From Methanoregula sp. UBA64 (GTDB lineage: Archaea > Halobacteriota > Methanomicrobia > Methanomicrobiales > Methanospirillaceae): 64,000 bases of DNA. Where the stretch lies: contig NZ_DAQC01000005.1 of the NCBI RefSeq assembly GCF_002502735.1, positions 83,427 to 147,426 of the forward strand, written 5' to 3'. Positions 43,186-51,940 of this stretch are shown piece after piece. Within the stretch, counting starts at the first letter, position 1; each line of letters opens with the position of its first letter. A program made the translations under genes and the position numbers. The notes under the pieces were generated by a model, which did no database searches, was not told the DNA's origin, and saw only the letters and a list, made by a program, of their open reading frames with translations.

Positions 43186-44241
43186 ATGGCAGGGATGAAA
43201 GGAATTTCAGCGCCCACTATTTACGTCTGTACCAGGATGAGGGTGAGAAAGGCAAAACTCATCCCCCGCGAAGAGTACCAGCGGATGCTCAACATGAGCC
43301 TTCCCGAGATTACCCGTATTATCGAAGAGACCTCGTACAAGCAGGAGATCGACGAGCTCGGCACCACGTTCAAAGGTATCGACCTTCTGGAAGTGGCGCT
43401 CAGCTGGAACCTTGCAAAGGAGTACCAGCGGATCATTGCCATCACGCCCGGGACGCTCAAGCAGTTCACCCGCGCCTACCTCAGGTACTGGGATATCCAG
43501 AACGTGCTCACGATCCTCCGCGGCAAAATGCAGGGCATGAAGGCCGGCAAGATCAAGGAAGTCCTTGTTCCCGCAGGCAGTCTCGACAAGGTCGTGCTCG
43601 ACCGGCTCCTCAACGAAGACGGTCCCGACCGGGTGATCGACGCGCTCAAAGGCAAACGTCTCTACCCGGTGCTCGCCCGGGAATACCCGGCGGCAAAAGA
43701 GTCAGGGTCGTTTGCGAAGATGGAGAACGAGCTCTACAAGCAGTTCTACGCGGAGATCATTGCGGAAACGAGCGGCGAGGGTGCCGGCGGCCGGCTGTTC
43801 CTTGCGTACATCCGGCTCGATATCGATGTGAAAAACATCCTGACACTCTTCAGGCTCCGGGCCGACAACCTCGGGGAAGATGCAAAAGAGATGTACATCC
43901 CCGGCGGCACGATCTCTGCGGCCGACTTTGCCCTGTTACACACGGTAAAGGAGTACCGCGAGTTTGTCGACCAGCTCAAGAGCAAGGTCCATACCGCGCC
44001 GGTCATCGAACTCTTAAAAAGCATCGAGACCGAACGGCCGGTGCACGAGATAGCTTCGCTCCTTGTGCGGGTCCAGATGGAACAGATGGAAAAACTCTCG
44101 AAGAGAAATCCGTTCTCTATCTACCCGATTCTCGTGTATCTCGAGAAGAAGAAGTACGAAGTCTCAAACCTCCGGGCTCTTGCCCGGGGCAAGGAGTCCA
44201 AGCTCCCCGCGGATATAATCGGGAAATACCTGGTGATGTAA
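43186..44241 (+). CDS. atpC: A-type ATP synthase subunit C
   Basis: A 351-aa all-helical subunit that links the central stalk to the K ring. Family features include YLRYWDIQNVLTILR and the matching FLAYIRLDIDVKNILTLFR, the internally repeated V-ATPase C/d-type helices. It starts 12 nt after atpE and ends 1 nt before atpF. Confidence 0.93.
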   Translation: MAGMKGISAPTIYVCTRMRVRKAKLIPREEYQRMLNMSLPEITRIIEETSYKQEIDELGTTFKGIDLLEVALSWNLAKEYQRIIAITPGTLKQFTRAYLRYWDIQNVLTILRGKMQGMKAGKIKEVLVPAGSLDKVVLDRLLNEDGPDRVIDALKGKRLYPVLAREYPAAKESGSFAKMENELYKQFYAEIIAETSGEGAGGRLFLAYIRLDIDVKNILTLFRLRADNLGEDAKEMYIPGGTISAADFALLHTVKEYREFVDQLKSKVHTAPVIELLKSIETERPVHEIASLLVRVQMEQMEKLSKRNPFSIYPILVYLEKKKYEVSNLRALARGKESKLPADIIGKYLVM

Positions 44242-44242
44242 G

Positions 44243-44545
44243 ATGGAAATTGCAGTCATCGGCAACAGCGAGTTCATCCTCGGGTTCCGGCTTGCGGGTA
44301 TAAAAAAGACCATCGCAGCGGAGAACGATGAGAAACTCGCCGAAAGCATCACCAACGTCCTTTCGGACGGACAGGTCGGTATTCTGGTGTTAAACAGCAG
44401 CGACATGGAGCGGCTTCCCCGCCGGCTCCGTACCACGCTTGAGAACTCAGTCAAGCCCACCGTCATTGCCCTTGGCGGCGAAGAAGGGGGCCTGTCCATG
44501 AGAGAGAGAATCAAACGATCGGTGGGTGTTGATCTGTGGAAGTAA
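44243..44545 (+). CDS. atpF: A-type ATP synthase subunit F
   Basis: A 100-aa central-stalk subunit with the CheY-like fold typical of subunit F. It begins MEIAVIGNSEFILGFRLAG and ends with a helix that inserts between A and B. Its last codons overlap the atpA start by 10 nt. Confidence 0.93.
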   Translation: MEIAVIGNSEFILGFRLAGIKKTIAAENDEKLAESITNVLSDGQVGILVLNSSDMERLPRRLRTTLENSVKPTVIALGGEEGGLSMRERIKRSVGVDLWK

Positions 44546-46296
44546 AAAAGGCAAAGGAAGCAAAAAAAGGCGTCCTCAAAAGGATTGCCGGGCCAGTCGT
44601 AACGGCGGTCAACCTTGACGCCCACATGTACGATGTGGTCAGGGTCGGTAACGAAGCCCTGATGGGCGAAGTCATCAAGATCCAGGGTGACAACGTCATC
44701 ATTCAGGTGTACGAAGATACCTCGGGTATTAAGCCCGGCGAACCGGTCTCGAATACCGGCCTCTCGCTCGCAGTCGAGCTCGGGCCCGGTCTTCTGACCA
44801 GTATCTACGACGGTATCCAGCGTCCTCTCGAAGTGCTCGTCAACAAGATGGGCAACTTCATCGAGCGCGGTGTGTCTGCACCCGGTCTCTCCCACGAGAA
44901 GAAGTGGACCTTCAAGCCGCTTGTAAAAGCCGGCGACAAGGCAGAGCCGGGCAAGATCCTTGGCGAAGTCCAGGAGACGAACATCGTCCATAAGATCATG
45001 CTCCCGCCCAATGCAAAGCCGGGCGTGATAAAGACGATCAAGAGCGGCGACTTCACCATCGACGAGATCGTCTATGTTCTCGAAGACGGCAGAGAGTTCC
45101 CGATGCTCCAGCGCTGGCCGGTCCGTGTCCCGCGGCCGGTCAAAGAGAAGAAGAACCCGACGATTCCGCTCCTTACCGGTCAGCGTATCCTCGATGGTCT
45201 CTTCCCGATTGCAAAGGGCGGCACCGCCGCAATTCCCGGCCCGTTCGGGAGCGGCAAGACCGTTACCCAGCAGCAGCTGGCCAAGTGGTCGGATGCCGAG
45301 ATCGTGGTCTACATCGGCTGCGGAGAACGCGGCAACGAGATGACCGAAGTGCTGACAGAGTTCCCGCACCTGGAGGACCCGAAATCCGGTAAGCCTCTCA
45401 TGGAGCGGACGGTGCTCATCGCAAACACCTCGAACATGCCGGTCGCGGCCCGTGAAGCATCGGTGTACACCGGTATCACGATCGCCGAGTACTTCCGTGA
45501 CATGGGCTACGATGTATCCCTCATGGCCGACTCCACCTCCCGGTGGGCAGAAGCAATGAGAGAAATTTCGTCCCGTCTTGAAGAGATGCCCGGTGAAGAA
45601 GGCTACCCCGCGTACCTTGCAGCCCGGCTCTCCGAGTTCTACGAGCGTGCAGGGCTTGTCGAGACCTTAAACGGCGACTCCGGTTCCGTCTCGGTTATCG
45701 GTGCAGTCTCACCGCCTGGCGGCGACTTCTCCGAGCCGGTCACGCAGAACACGCTGCGTATCGTGAAAGTCTTCTGGGCACTGGACGCAAAGCTCTCCCA
45801 GCGCCGGCACTTCCCGGCCATCAACTGGCTCAACTCCTACTCGCTGTACCTGGATGCACTCCACGACTACTACGACAAGGAAGTTGCGCCCGACTGGAAC
45901 AAGACCCGGTCCTGGGCCATGGAAGTCCTCCAGAAAGAGGCAGAACTCCAGGAGATCGTGCAGCTCGTCGGTTCCGACGCACTGCCCGAATCAGAACAGG
46001 TGACCATCGAGGTCGCCCGTATGATCCGTGAGATCTTCCTCCAGCAGAACGCTTACGACGCAGTCGACACGTTCTGCGACATGAAGAAGCAGTACGACAT
46101 GATGAAGGCGATCAAGACATTCGCGGACCTTGCCTACGCGGCCCAGCAGTCGGGTGTCAGCCCGGCGCAGATCCTCGCGGTCAAGGCCAAGAACGAACTG
46201 CCCCAGATCAAGTTCGTCAAGGAGTACAAGCCCGAACTCGCGAAGATCGAGAAGGACATGGACGCTGAGTTCAACACACTGAGGTCGGCAGCATGA
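44536..46296 (+). CDS. atpA: A-type ATP synthase catalytic subunit A
   Basis: A 586-aa catalytic subunit. The P-loop is GPFGSGKT at 235-242, the archaeal form. The non-homologous bulge region typical of A subunits lies before it (LGEVQETNIVHKIMLPP), and SMADSTSRWAEAMRE-type catalytic residues follow. The first ATG overlaps atpF; the gene overlaps atpB by 4 nt. No intein is present. It makes ATP from the ion gradient built by methanogenesis. Confidence 0.97.
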   Translation: MEVKKAKEAKKGVLKRIAGPVVTAVNLDAHMYDVVRVGNEALMGEVIKIQGDNVIIQVYEDTSGIKPGEPVSNTGLSLAVELGPGLLTSIYDGIQRPLEVLVNKMGNFIERGVSAPGLSHEKKWTFKPLVKAGDKAEPGKILGEVQETNIVHKIMLPPNAKPGVIKTIKSGDFTIDEIVYVLEDGREFPMLQRWPVRVPRPVKEKKNPTIPLLTGQRILDGLFPIAKGGTAAIPGPFGSGKTVTQQQLAKWSDAEIVVYIGCGERGNEMTEVLTEFPHLEDPKSGKPLMERTVLIANTSNMPVAAREASVYTGITIAEYFRDMGYDVSLMADSTSRWAEAMREISSRLEEMPGEEGYPAYLAARLSEFYERAGLVETLNGDSGSVSVIGAVSPPGGDFSEPVTQNTLRIVKVFWALDAKLSQRRHFPAINWLNSYSLYLDALHDYYDKEVAPDWNKTRSWAMEVLQKEAELQEIVQLVGSDALPESEQVTIEVARMIREIFLQQNAYDAVDTFCDMKKQYDMMKAIKTFADLAYAAQQSGVSPAQILAVKAKNELPQIKFVKEYKPELAKIEKDMDAEFNTLRSAA

Positions 46297-47681
46297 AGGA
46301 ATACAGGACGATCACAAAGATTGCCGGTCCGCTTGTCTTTGTCGAAAAGACTGAACCCATCGCGTACCAGGAACTCGTGAACGTGGTTCTTTCCGACGGC
46401 ACGATCAAGCGCGGCCAGGTGCTGGACACAAGCGACGATCTCGTCGTTGTCCAGATCTTCGAGACCACGACCGGTATCGGAAGGGACAGCGGTGTCCGGT
46501 TCACCGGCGAGACCATCAAGATGCCGGTCGGCAGGGAAATGCTCGGCCGTATCCTGTCCGGCGGCGGTAAGCCTATCGACGGCGGCCCGGAGATTGTTCC
46601 GGAAAAACGCCTCGACATCACCGGTGCTGCGATCAACCCGTACGCCCGTGGCATGCCGGCGGATTTCATCCAGACCGGTATCTCCACGATCGACGGCACG
46701 AACACCCTTGTCCGTGGCCAGAAGCTCCCGATCTTCTCGGGTGCAGGTCTCCCGCACAACAATGTTGCGCTGCAGATCGCCCGGCAGGCAAAGGTGCCCG
46801 GCTCGACCGAGAGCTTCGCTGTCGTGTTCGCTGCAATGGGTATCACCAAAGAAGAGGCCAACTACTTCATGGCCGACTTCGAGCGCACGGGCGCTCTCGA
46901 ACGCGCCGTCGTCTTCCTCAACCTTGCGGACGACCCGGCCGTCGAGCGTATCATCACCCCGCGTCTCGCGCTCACCACTGCCGAGTACCTTGCCTTCGAA
47001 CTGGGTATGCACGTGCTGGTCATCTTAACCGATATGACCAACTACTGCGAAGCGCTCCGCCAGATCGGTGCCGCCCGTGAAGAAGTGCCGGGCCGCCGTG
47101 GTTACCCCGGGTACATGTACACGGACCTCGCCTGCATCTACGAGAGGGCCGGCATGATCAAGGGCCAGAAGGGCTCGGTCACGCAGATCCCGATCTTAAC
47201 GATGCCCGGCGACGATATCACCCACCCGATCCCCGACCTGACCGGTTACATTACCGAAGGCCAGATCGTGGTCAACCGTGAACTGCACCGTAAGGGTATC
47301 TACCCGCCCATCAACGTGCTCCCCTCGCTCTCCCGGTTAATGAACCTCGGTATCGGCAAGGGACACACCCGTGAAGACCACAAGAAGGTCTCCGACCAGA
47401 TGTACGCCGGCTATGCGGAAGGAAACGATCTCCGCGGCCTTGTGGCAATCGTCGGTAAGGACGCGCTCTCCGAGCGTGACCGGGGACTCCTGGAGTTTGC
47501 CGATCACTTCGAGAACCGCTTTGTCCGCCAGGGATATGACGAGGACCGCACCATCGAGGACACGCTTGACCTCGGCTGGGATCTCCTCTCGACCCTGCCG
47601 GTGGAGCAGCTCACCCGTATCGACCGCGACTTAATCAACAAATACCACCCGAAATTCAAGGCCGGTGCAAAGAAGGAGTAA
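46293..47681 (+). CDS. atpB: A-type ATP synthase subunit B
   Basis: A 462-aa non-catalytic nucleotide-binding subunit alternating with A in the head. It lacks a canonical GxxxxGKT loop at the equivalent site (FSGAGLPHNN), as usual for B. The C-terminus GAKKE is standard. It overlaps atpA by ATGA and is followed by atpD after 10 nt. Confidence 0.97.
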   Translation: MKEYRTITKIAGPLVFVEKTEPIAYQELVNVVLSDGTIKRGQVLDTSDDLVVVQIFETTTGIGRDSGVRFTGETIKMPVGREMLGRILSGGGKPIDGGPEIVPEKRLDITGAAINPYARGMPADFIQTGISTIDGTNTLVRGQKLPIFSGAGLPHNNVALQIARQAKVPGSTESFAVVFAAMGITKEEANYFMADFERTGALERAVVFLNLADDPAVERIITPRLALTTAEYLAFELGMHVLVILTDMTNYCEALRQIGAAREEVPGRRGYPGYMYTDLACIYERAGMIKGQKGSVTQIPILTMPGDDITHPIPDLTGYITEGQIVVNRELHRKGIYPPINVLPSLSRLMNLGIGKGHTREDHKKVSDQMYAGYAEGNDLRGLVAIVGKDALSERDRGLLEFADHFENRFVRQGYDEDRTIEDTLDLGWDLLSTLPVEQLTRIDRDLINKYHPKFKAGAKKE

Positions 47682-47691
47682 GTGAGTCTGT

Positions 47692-48321
47692 ATGGCGCTG
47701 CGCGATATCAAGCCGACACGGTCCGAGCTGATCAACTTAAAAAAGAAGATCCAGCTCTCCCAGCGCGGCTATAAGATCCTCAAGATGAAGCGCGACGGGC
47801 TCATCATGGAATTCTTTAAGATCCTCTCCACGGCAAAAGACAGCCGCGGGGAGCTCTTGAACAAATACCAGCACGCTGTCGAGATGATGGCGGTGGCAAA
47901 CACGGTAGAAGGCGCGATCGGCGTGAAAGCCGCCGCCTTCTCCGTCAAAGAGACGCCGGAGATCACGCTCAAGAGCAAGAACATCATGGGCGTGGTCGTG
48001 CCGCAGATTGAATCGTCGAAAGTGAAAAAGAGCCTCGCGGACCGCGGCTACGGCGTGCTCGGCACGTCGCCGGTCATTGACGAGACTGCATCTGCATTCG
48101 AGGACTTGGTCGAGGCGATCATTGAGAGCGCCGAGATCGAGACCACGATGAAGCGCCTGCTCGACGAGATCGAGAAGACCAAGCGCCGGGTAAACGCGCT
48201 CGAGTTCAAGGTCATCCCCGAACTCACCGCAGCCCGGGACTTCATCAAGATGCGTCTTGACGAGATGGAACGCGAAGAGCTCTTCCGGATGAAGAAGATC
48301 AAGGCCCGGAGCTCAGCGTAA
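47692..48321 (+). CDS. atpD: A-type ATP synthase subunit D
   Basis: A 209-aa coiled-coil central-stalk rotor subunit. The N- and C-terminal long helices (LINLKKKIQLSQRGYKILK and the Arg/Glu-rich C-terminus) form the axle inside the A3B3 head. It is the last atp gene. Its stop codon lies inside a hairpin (48305-48329) before pgk. Confidence 0.95.
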   Translation: MALRDIKPTRSELINLKKKIQLSQRGYKILKMKRDGLIMEFFKILSTAKDSRGELLNKYQHAVEMMAVANTVEGAIGVKAAAFSVKETPEITLKSKNIMGVVVPQIESSKVKKSLADRGYGVLGTSPVIDETASAFEDLVEAIIESAEIETTMKRLLDEIEKTKRRVNALEFKVIPELTAARDFIKMRLDEMEREELFRMKKIKARSSA

Positions 48322-48329
48322 GCTCCGGG
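48305..48329 (+). promoter_or_regulatory. Hairpin containing the atpD stop codon, before pgk
   Basis: CCCGGAGCT and AGCTCCGGG form a perfect 9-bp stem around a 7-nt loop. The atpD TAA is in the loop/right edge and no T-run follows. It may stabilise the upstream mRNA end or separate atp and pgk messages. Confidence 0.5.
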
Positions 48330-48344
48330 GAAGGTGCAGGCGTT

Positions 48345-49559
48345 ATGCCAATCGGTACCCTTTCGGGCCTGGGGTGCAGCAAAAAGACGGTGCTTCTCCG
48401 TCTCGACCTCAACTCCCCCATCGACCCCACCTCCCACCTTATTTTGGACGACAAACGGTTCCGTGAGCACCTGCCCACGATCCGGGCGCTCTCCGATGCA
48501 AAAGTGGTCATCGTTACCCACCAGAGCCGGCCCGGAAAAAAAGATTTTACCACGCTCGAATCCCATGCCGAGAAACTCGAAGAGCTTCTCGGGACCCCGG
48601 TCACCTATGTTGACAGTATCTTCGGGCGGCATGCAAAGGACACGGTCCGGTCCATGAAGCCCGGCGATATCGTGATGCTGGAGAACGTCCGGTTCGCGGC
48701 CGAGGAGAACCTGACCATGAAGCCTGAGGAGGCCAAAAAGACCCACCTCGTAAAAAGGCTTTCGGGCATGGCGGACTTTTTTATAAACGACGCCTTCGGG
48801 ACCGCCCACCGGTCCCAGCCCACCGTGGTCGGCCTGCCGCTTGCCATGAAATCGGCGGCCGGCCTCTTAATGGAAAAGGAAGTCTCCACGCTCTCGAAAG
48901 TCTTCTCGGGAGCGCCCCGCCCGGTCTGCATGGTGCTCGGCGGCACGAAGGTCGACGACTCTATAGAGGTTGCAGCCCACGTGCTCGAGAACGGGATCGC
49001 GGACTCCGTGATCGTGATCGGTGTCGTGGCAAATGTCTTCTATCTCGCCAAAGGCTACGATATCGGCAAACCCTCCACCCAGCTCATCGAGCAGCTGAAG
49101 TACCAGGGCGAGATTGCCAAGGCAAAAGAGATCCTCAAAAAGTTTGGCGACCGGGTGATCATGCCCTCCACCGTTGCTGTCCGGCAGAACAATAAACGCG
49201 TGGAATACCCGGTCGAGAAGATCCCGCAGGACGCGCCGGTGATGGACATGGGTATGGACGCCCTCTCCGCGCTCGTTGCTACCTTAAAGAAGTCCGGGAC
49301 CGTGGTCTTCAACGGCCCCGCAGGCGTCTTCGAGGACCCGGACTTTGCGACCGGGACCTTCGAGATGCTCCGTGCAGCATCCAAAGTCGAGTTCTCGGTC
49401 GTGGGCGGCGGGCATACCGCGGCCGTGATCGAGAAGCTCGGGATCGAAAAAGAGTTCACCCACATATCCACCGGCGGCGGTGCGTGCATTGAATTTTTGA
49501 CCGGGAAGAAACTCCCGGCCGTAGAAGCGCTCGAAGAGTCCTACCGGATCTTCGGGTAA
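48345..49559 (+). CDS. pgk: Phosphoglycerate kinase
   Basis: A 404-aa glycolytic/gluconeogenic kinase interconverting 1,3-bisphosphoglycerate and 3-phosphoglycerate. Signature blocks are LLRLDLNSPID near the N-terminus, THQSRPG, NDAFGTAHR and the ATP-site loop VVGGGHTAA near the C-terminus. It begins 23 nt after atpD, so it may be read through from the atp operon. In a methanogen it mainly serves gluconeogenesis. Confidence 0.96.
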   Translation: MPIGTLSGLGCSKKTVLLRLDLNSPIDPTSHLILDDKRFREHLPTIRALSDAKVVIVTHQSRPGKKDFTTLESHAEKLEELLGTPVTYVDSIFGRHAKDTVRSMKPGDIVMLENVRFAAEENLTMKPEEAKKTHLVKRLSGMADFFINDAFGTAHRSQPTVVGLPLAMKSAAGLLMEKEVSTLSKVFSGAPRPVCMVLGGTKVDDSIEVAAHVLENGIADSVIVIGVVANVFYLAKGYDIGKPSTQLIEQLKYQGEIAKAKEILKKFGDRVIMPSTVAVRQNNKRVEYPVEKIPQDAPVMDMGMDALSALVATLKKSGTVVFNGPAGVFEDPDFATGTFEMLRAASKVEFSVVGGGHTAAVIEKLGIEKEFTHISTGGGACIEFLTGKKLPAVEALEESYRIFG

Positions 49560-49669
49560 ACAGGATTTTTCCCCTCTCTTTTTTTTGTGCGCATCTGAAT
49601 CTCCTATACGCCGTCAGACCGCGGATCCCGACAGGATATTTATAGCGCTCCGGCCTACAGCATAAGGAA

Positions 49670-49984
49670 ATGGCGGAGAAAATGCCCCTGTCGCGGGGGG
49701 AACGGGTGGCAGTCTCGTACAAGATGCCGCCCAATATCTATGAAAAAGTCCGGTACCTGGTGTACGAGGAGAAAAAATTCTCAACGGTCTCGGACTGTAT
49801 CACGCAGGCGCTCATCTCGTTTGTCGGGGAGACCGGCGGGCACAGGGAGATGCAAGAGTGTATCCGCGAGTACCTTGCTTCCGATGAAGGCAGGGCGGTA
49901 ATCAAAAGCCAGGTTTGCGATGTGCTTGCGGAGGCTGTCATGTCCGGCCGTGACGGTGGCAGGGATATGCCGCAGCGCCCGTGA
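49670..49984 (+). CDS. Small ribbon-helix-helix-like protein
   Basis: A 104-aa protein whose residues of about 12-52 (RVAVSYKMPPNIYEKVRYLV, then FSTVSDCITQALISFV) fit a ribbon-helix-helix DNA-binding fold: one strand and two helices. The C-terminal half is an acidic helix of unknown use. It is probably a small transcription regulator. It precedes rlmH by about 45 nt on the same strand. Assignment rests on fold pattern only. Confidence 0.7.
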   Translation: MAEKMPLSRGERVAVSYKMPPNIYEKVRYLVYEEKKFSTVSDCITQALISFVGETGGHREMQECIREYLASDEGRAVIKSQVCDVLAEAVMSGRDGGRDMPQRP

Positions 49985-50036
49985 TGATGTTCAGGAACCG
50001 GAACCTCTTTTTTATGGCAGGGTGCATGTGAGGATC

Positions 50037-50516
50037 ATGCAGGTACGGGTCGTTGCGGTGGGAAAGATCAAGGAACGGTTCCTTACCGAAGGCATCGCGG
50101 AATACGAAAAACGCCTTTTGCCCTACCTGAAACTCTCGATTACCGAGATCGCAGAAGAGCGGCGGGGCGTGCACGCAAATGCCGGCGAAGAAGCGCAGGC
50201 AGTCGGGCGCGAAGGGGAAAGGATCCTTGCCGCAATCCCGGACGGGGCGGTTGTCGTGGCGCTCGATGTGCGGGGAAAAGAGATCTCGAGCGAGCAGCTT
50301 GCCGCCCGGCTCCACGAGTGGCAGATGGCCGGGGTATCCCCGGTCGTTTTTGTGATCGGCGGCGACCTCGGGATCGCTGATACGGTGCTCAAGAGAGCCG
50401 GCCTCCGGCTCTCGCTTTCTCCCATGACCTTTACCCACCAGATGGTGCGGATGATCCTCCTCGAACAGATCTACCGGGCCTGCCGGATCAACAGCGGCGA
50501 GCCGTACCATAAGTAG
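50037..50516 (+). CDS. rlmH: RlmH-type SPOUT rRNA methyltransferase
   Basis: A 159-aa SPOUT methyltransferase. Blocks VVALDVRGKEISSEQLA, FVIGGDLGIADTVLKRAGLRLSLS and the C-terminal EQIYRACRINSGEPYHK are family hallmarks. The bacterial enzyme methylates pseudouridine 1915 of 23S rRNA. The start is the ATG at 50037 or a GTG three codons earlier, at 50028, which has better spacing to a GGGTG ribosome binding site. The family is mostly bacterial, but archaeal members exist. Confidence 0.92.
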   Translation: MQVRVVAVGKIKERFLTEGIAEYEKRLLPYLKLSITEIAEERRGVHANAGEEAQAVGREGERILAAIPDGAVVVALDVRGKEISSEQLAARLHEWQMAGVSPVVFVIGGDLGIADTVLKRAGLRLSLSPMTFTHQMVRMILLEQIYRACRINSGEPYHK

Positions 50517-50794
50517 GCCGGAGAAAGCGACGCCCCGTTCCCCGGTAAAAAAAGTGATTTCCCGAAAGGGAACCGTCCATTTTTTCCTTTTGCAAAAATG
50601 TATTTATATTTTCATTCCGGTATACTAGACCAATGTACCTGGCAGTCTGTGCATCTGACATAACGGCCAAGCGGGTACGATCCGCAGACACGAAGCGGAT
50701 GCTTTTCTTCGTCTGTTAGGACAGGAATTGTTGTTCTTGTTGCTGGCAGGGTAGGGATCGGTGTTTGAAACATTGTGTATATGAGATGATTGGG
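50517..50794 (+). promoter_or_regulatory. Promoter and long structured leader before the HEAT-repeat gene
   Basis: TATTTATATT at 50601-50610 is a TATA box placing a start near 50632, leaving a leader of about 160 nt. Within it, ATCCGC and GCGGAT form a 6-bp stem (near 50679-50700) followed by CTTTTCTT. CTGACA (50654-50659) can pair with TGTTAG (50714-50719) around it. This could be a small RNA, attenuator or structured 5' leader. Confidence 0.35.
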
Positions 50795-51241
50795 ATGAAT
50801 TCCAGTGCGGCAAAAATGCCGGGGGCCTGGTACGAGGCGGCCCCGGCAAAAGGTATCGTGTATGACCTGAGCTCGGCGGCGCTCTCTGCCCCGGATACGG
50901 TCGGCCGGCTGCGGGCGGTTGTGGGCCTGGGAAAGTCCGGCGATCCCCGGGCGGTCCGCCCGCTCATGGACCTGGTTGCGGACCGCGACCCGGCGATCCG
51001 GCGCGGGGCGATTGCAGCACTTGGCGAACTCAAGAGCGGCCGGGCCGTGGAAGTTTTGATCGAACGCCTGCAGGACCGGGGAGAGGAGATGGAGATCCGG
51101 AAGCGTGCGGCAGAGACGCTTGCCGCGATCCGGAGCACCGGCGCCCTGCGGGAGCTCAAGAGTTTCTCTGCAAACGCTGACGAGGACCCGGCCCTTCGCG
51201 TGCATGTTGCCGGCCTGCTCCCTTCTGACGGGGCCGTGTAA
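50795..51241 (+). CDS. Small HEAT-repeat protein
   Basis: A 148-aa helical-repeat protein. Three HEAT/PBS-lyase-like units are visible, with motifs RLRAVVGLGKSGDPRAVRPL, then AIRRGAIAALGELKSGRAVE and EIRKRAAETLAAIRSTGALR. The family typically acts as a protein-interaction scaffold. The ATG at 50795 is chosen; an in-frame start 10 codons upstream lacks a better ribosome binding site. Partner unknown. It has its own promoter and a long leader. Confidence 0.8.
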   Translation: MNSSAAKMPGAWYEAAPAKGIVYDLSSAALSAPDTVGRLRAVVGLGKSGDPRAVRPLMDLVADRDPAIRRGAIAALGELKSGRAVEVLIERLQDRGEEMEIRKRAAETLAAIRSTGALRELKSFSANADEDPALRVHVAGLLPSDGAV

Positions 51242-51365
51242 GAGCCGGGCCTGCCGCACGGGCCCCGGTTTCTTTTTGTTTGTTTACGGGCAACCGCTGA
51301 AGCGTACGATCTCTTTTTTGGCAGGAATATTCCCGTTATCGCGTGGGGGGTGACCCCCTCTCCCG

Positions 51366-51938
51366 TTACCTTTTTTTGAGCAGGGCCGCCCGGTTCAGGA
51401 AATACCACCGGGTCTCGACAACTTCGAGGCCGAGCGTTTTCATGATTGCAAGATTCCCGGAAAATTCCTTTTTTGGGACCAGGAACGGCGGCTCGGAATA
51501 GAAAAACGTACCGCCGGACTTCAGCAGCGCAGCGATCTCAGAAAAGAGTTTTTTCTTGTCCGGGACTTCGTGGACGACAAAGATCGCAAAGGCTGTATCC
51601 ACCTGCCCGTCCTTTTCCGGGAAAAGATCGAGCGAGTCCGGCTTGCACCGGTGCGTTGTTACCCGGGAGATCAGGCCCTCAGCGGTCAGCTTTTCGCGGA
51701 CGATCGCGAGCATCTCCTCCTGGAGGTCGGCGGCGATCACGCTTCCCTTCTCCCCGACCCTTTTTGCGAACGCCCGGGTAAAAAATCCCGGGCCGCAGCC
51801 GAAGTCGAGCACATGGCTGCCGGGTTGCACGTACCGTTCCGCAAGTGCATCGGGCCGGTACAGGATGCGGCGGAACTTCGTGTCCAGGTGGGCGGCGTGC
51901 TCGGGGGAGAAGACGTCGCGGGCGTGGGAGTGTGGCAT
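51366..51938 (-). CDS. Class I SAM-dependent methyltransferase
   Basis: A 190-aa methyltransferase with SAM-binding motif I VLDFGCGPGFFTRAF (about 44-58) and acidic motif II IAADLQEEM. The substrate domain is minimal, resembling UbiE/small-molecule methyltransferases. The N-terminus with several His and the phrase HLDTKFRRILY recurs in archaeal members of unknown substrate. It is adjacent to the restriction-modification genes on the same strand by 2 nt, but is not itself a DNA methyltransferase. Confidence 0.82.
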   Translation of the reverse strand: MPHSHARDVFSPEHAAHLDTKFRRILYRPDALAERYVQPGSHVLDFGCGPGFFTRAFAKRVGEKGSVIAADLQEEMLAIVREKLTAEGLISRVTTHRCKPDSLDLFPEKDGQVDTAFAIFVVHEVPDKKKLFSEIAALLKSGGTFFYSEPPFLVPKKEFSGNLAIMKTLGLEVVETRWYFLNRAALLKKR

Positions 51939-51940
51939 GA

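Noticed and set aside
50640..50725. tRNA-like segment (GGCCAAGCGGGTAC resembles a Leu/Ser D-arm)
   Set aside because: The following stem has a 9-nt loop, no T-arm with GTTCRA is present and the acceptor cannot be formed properly.
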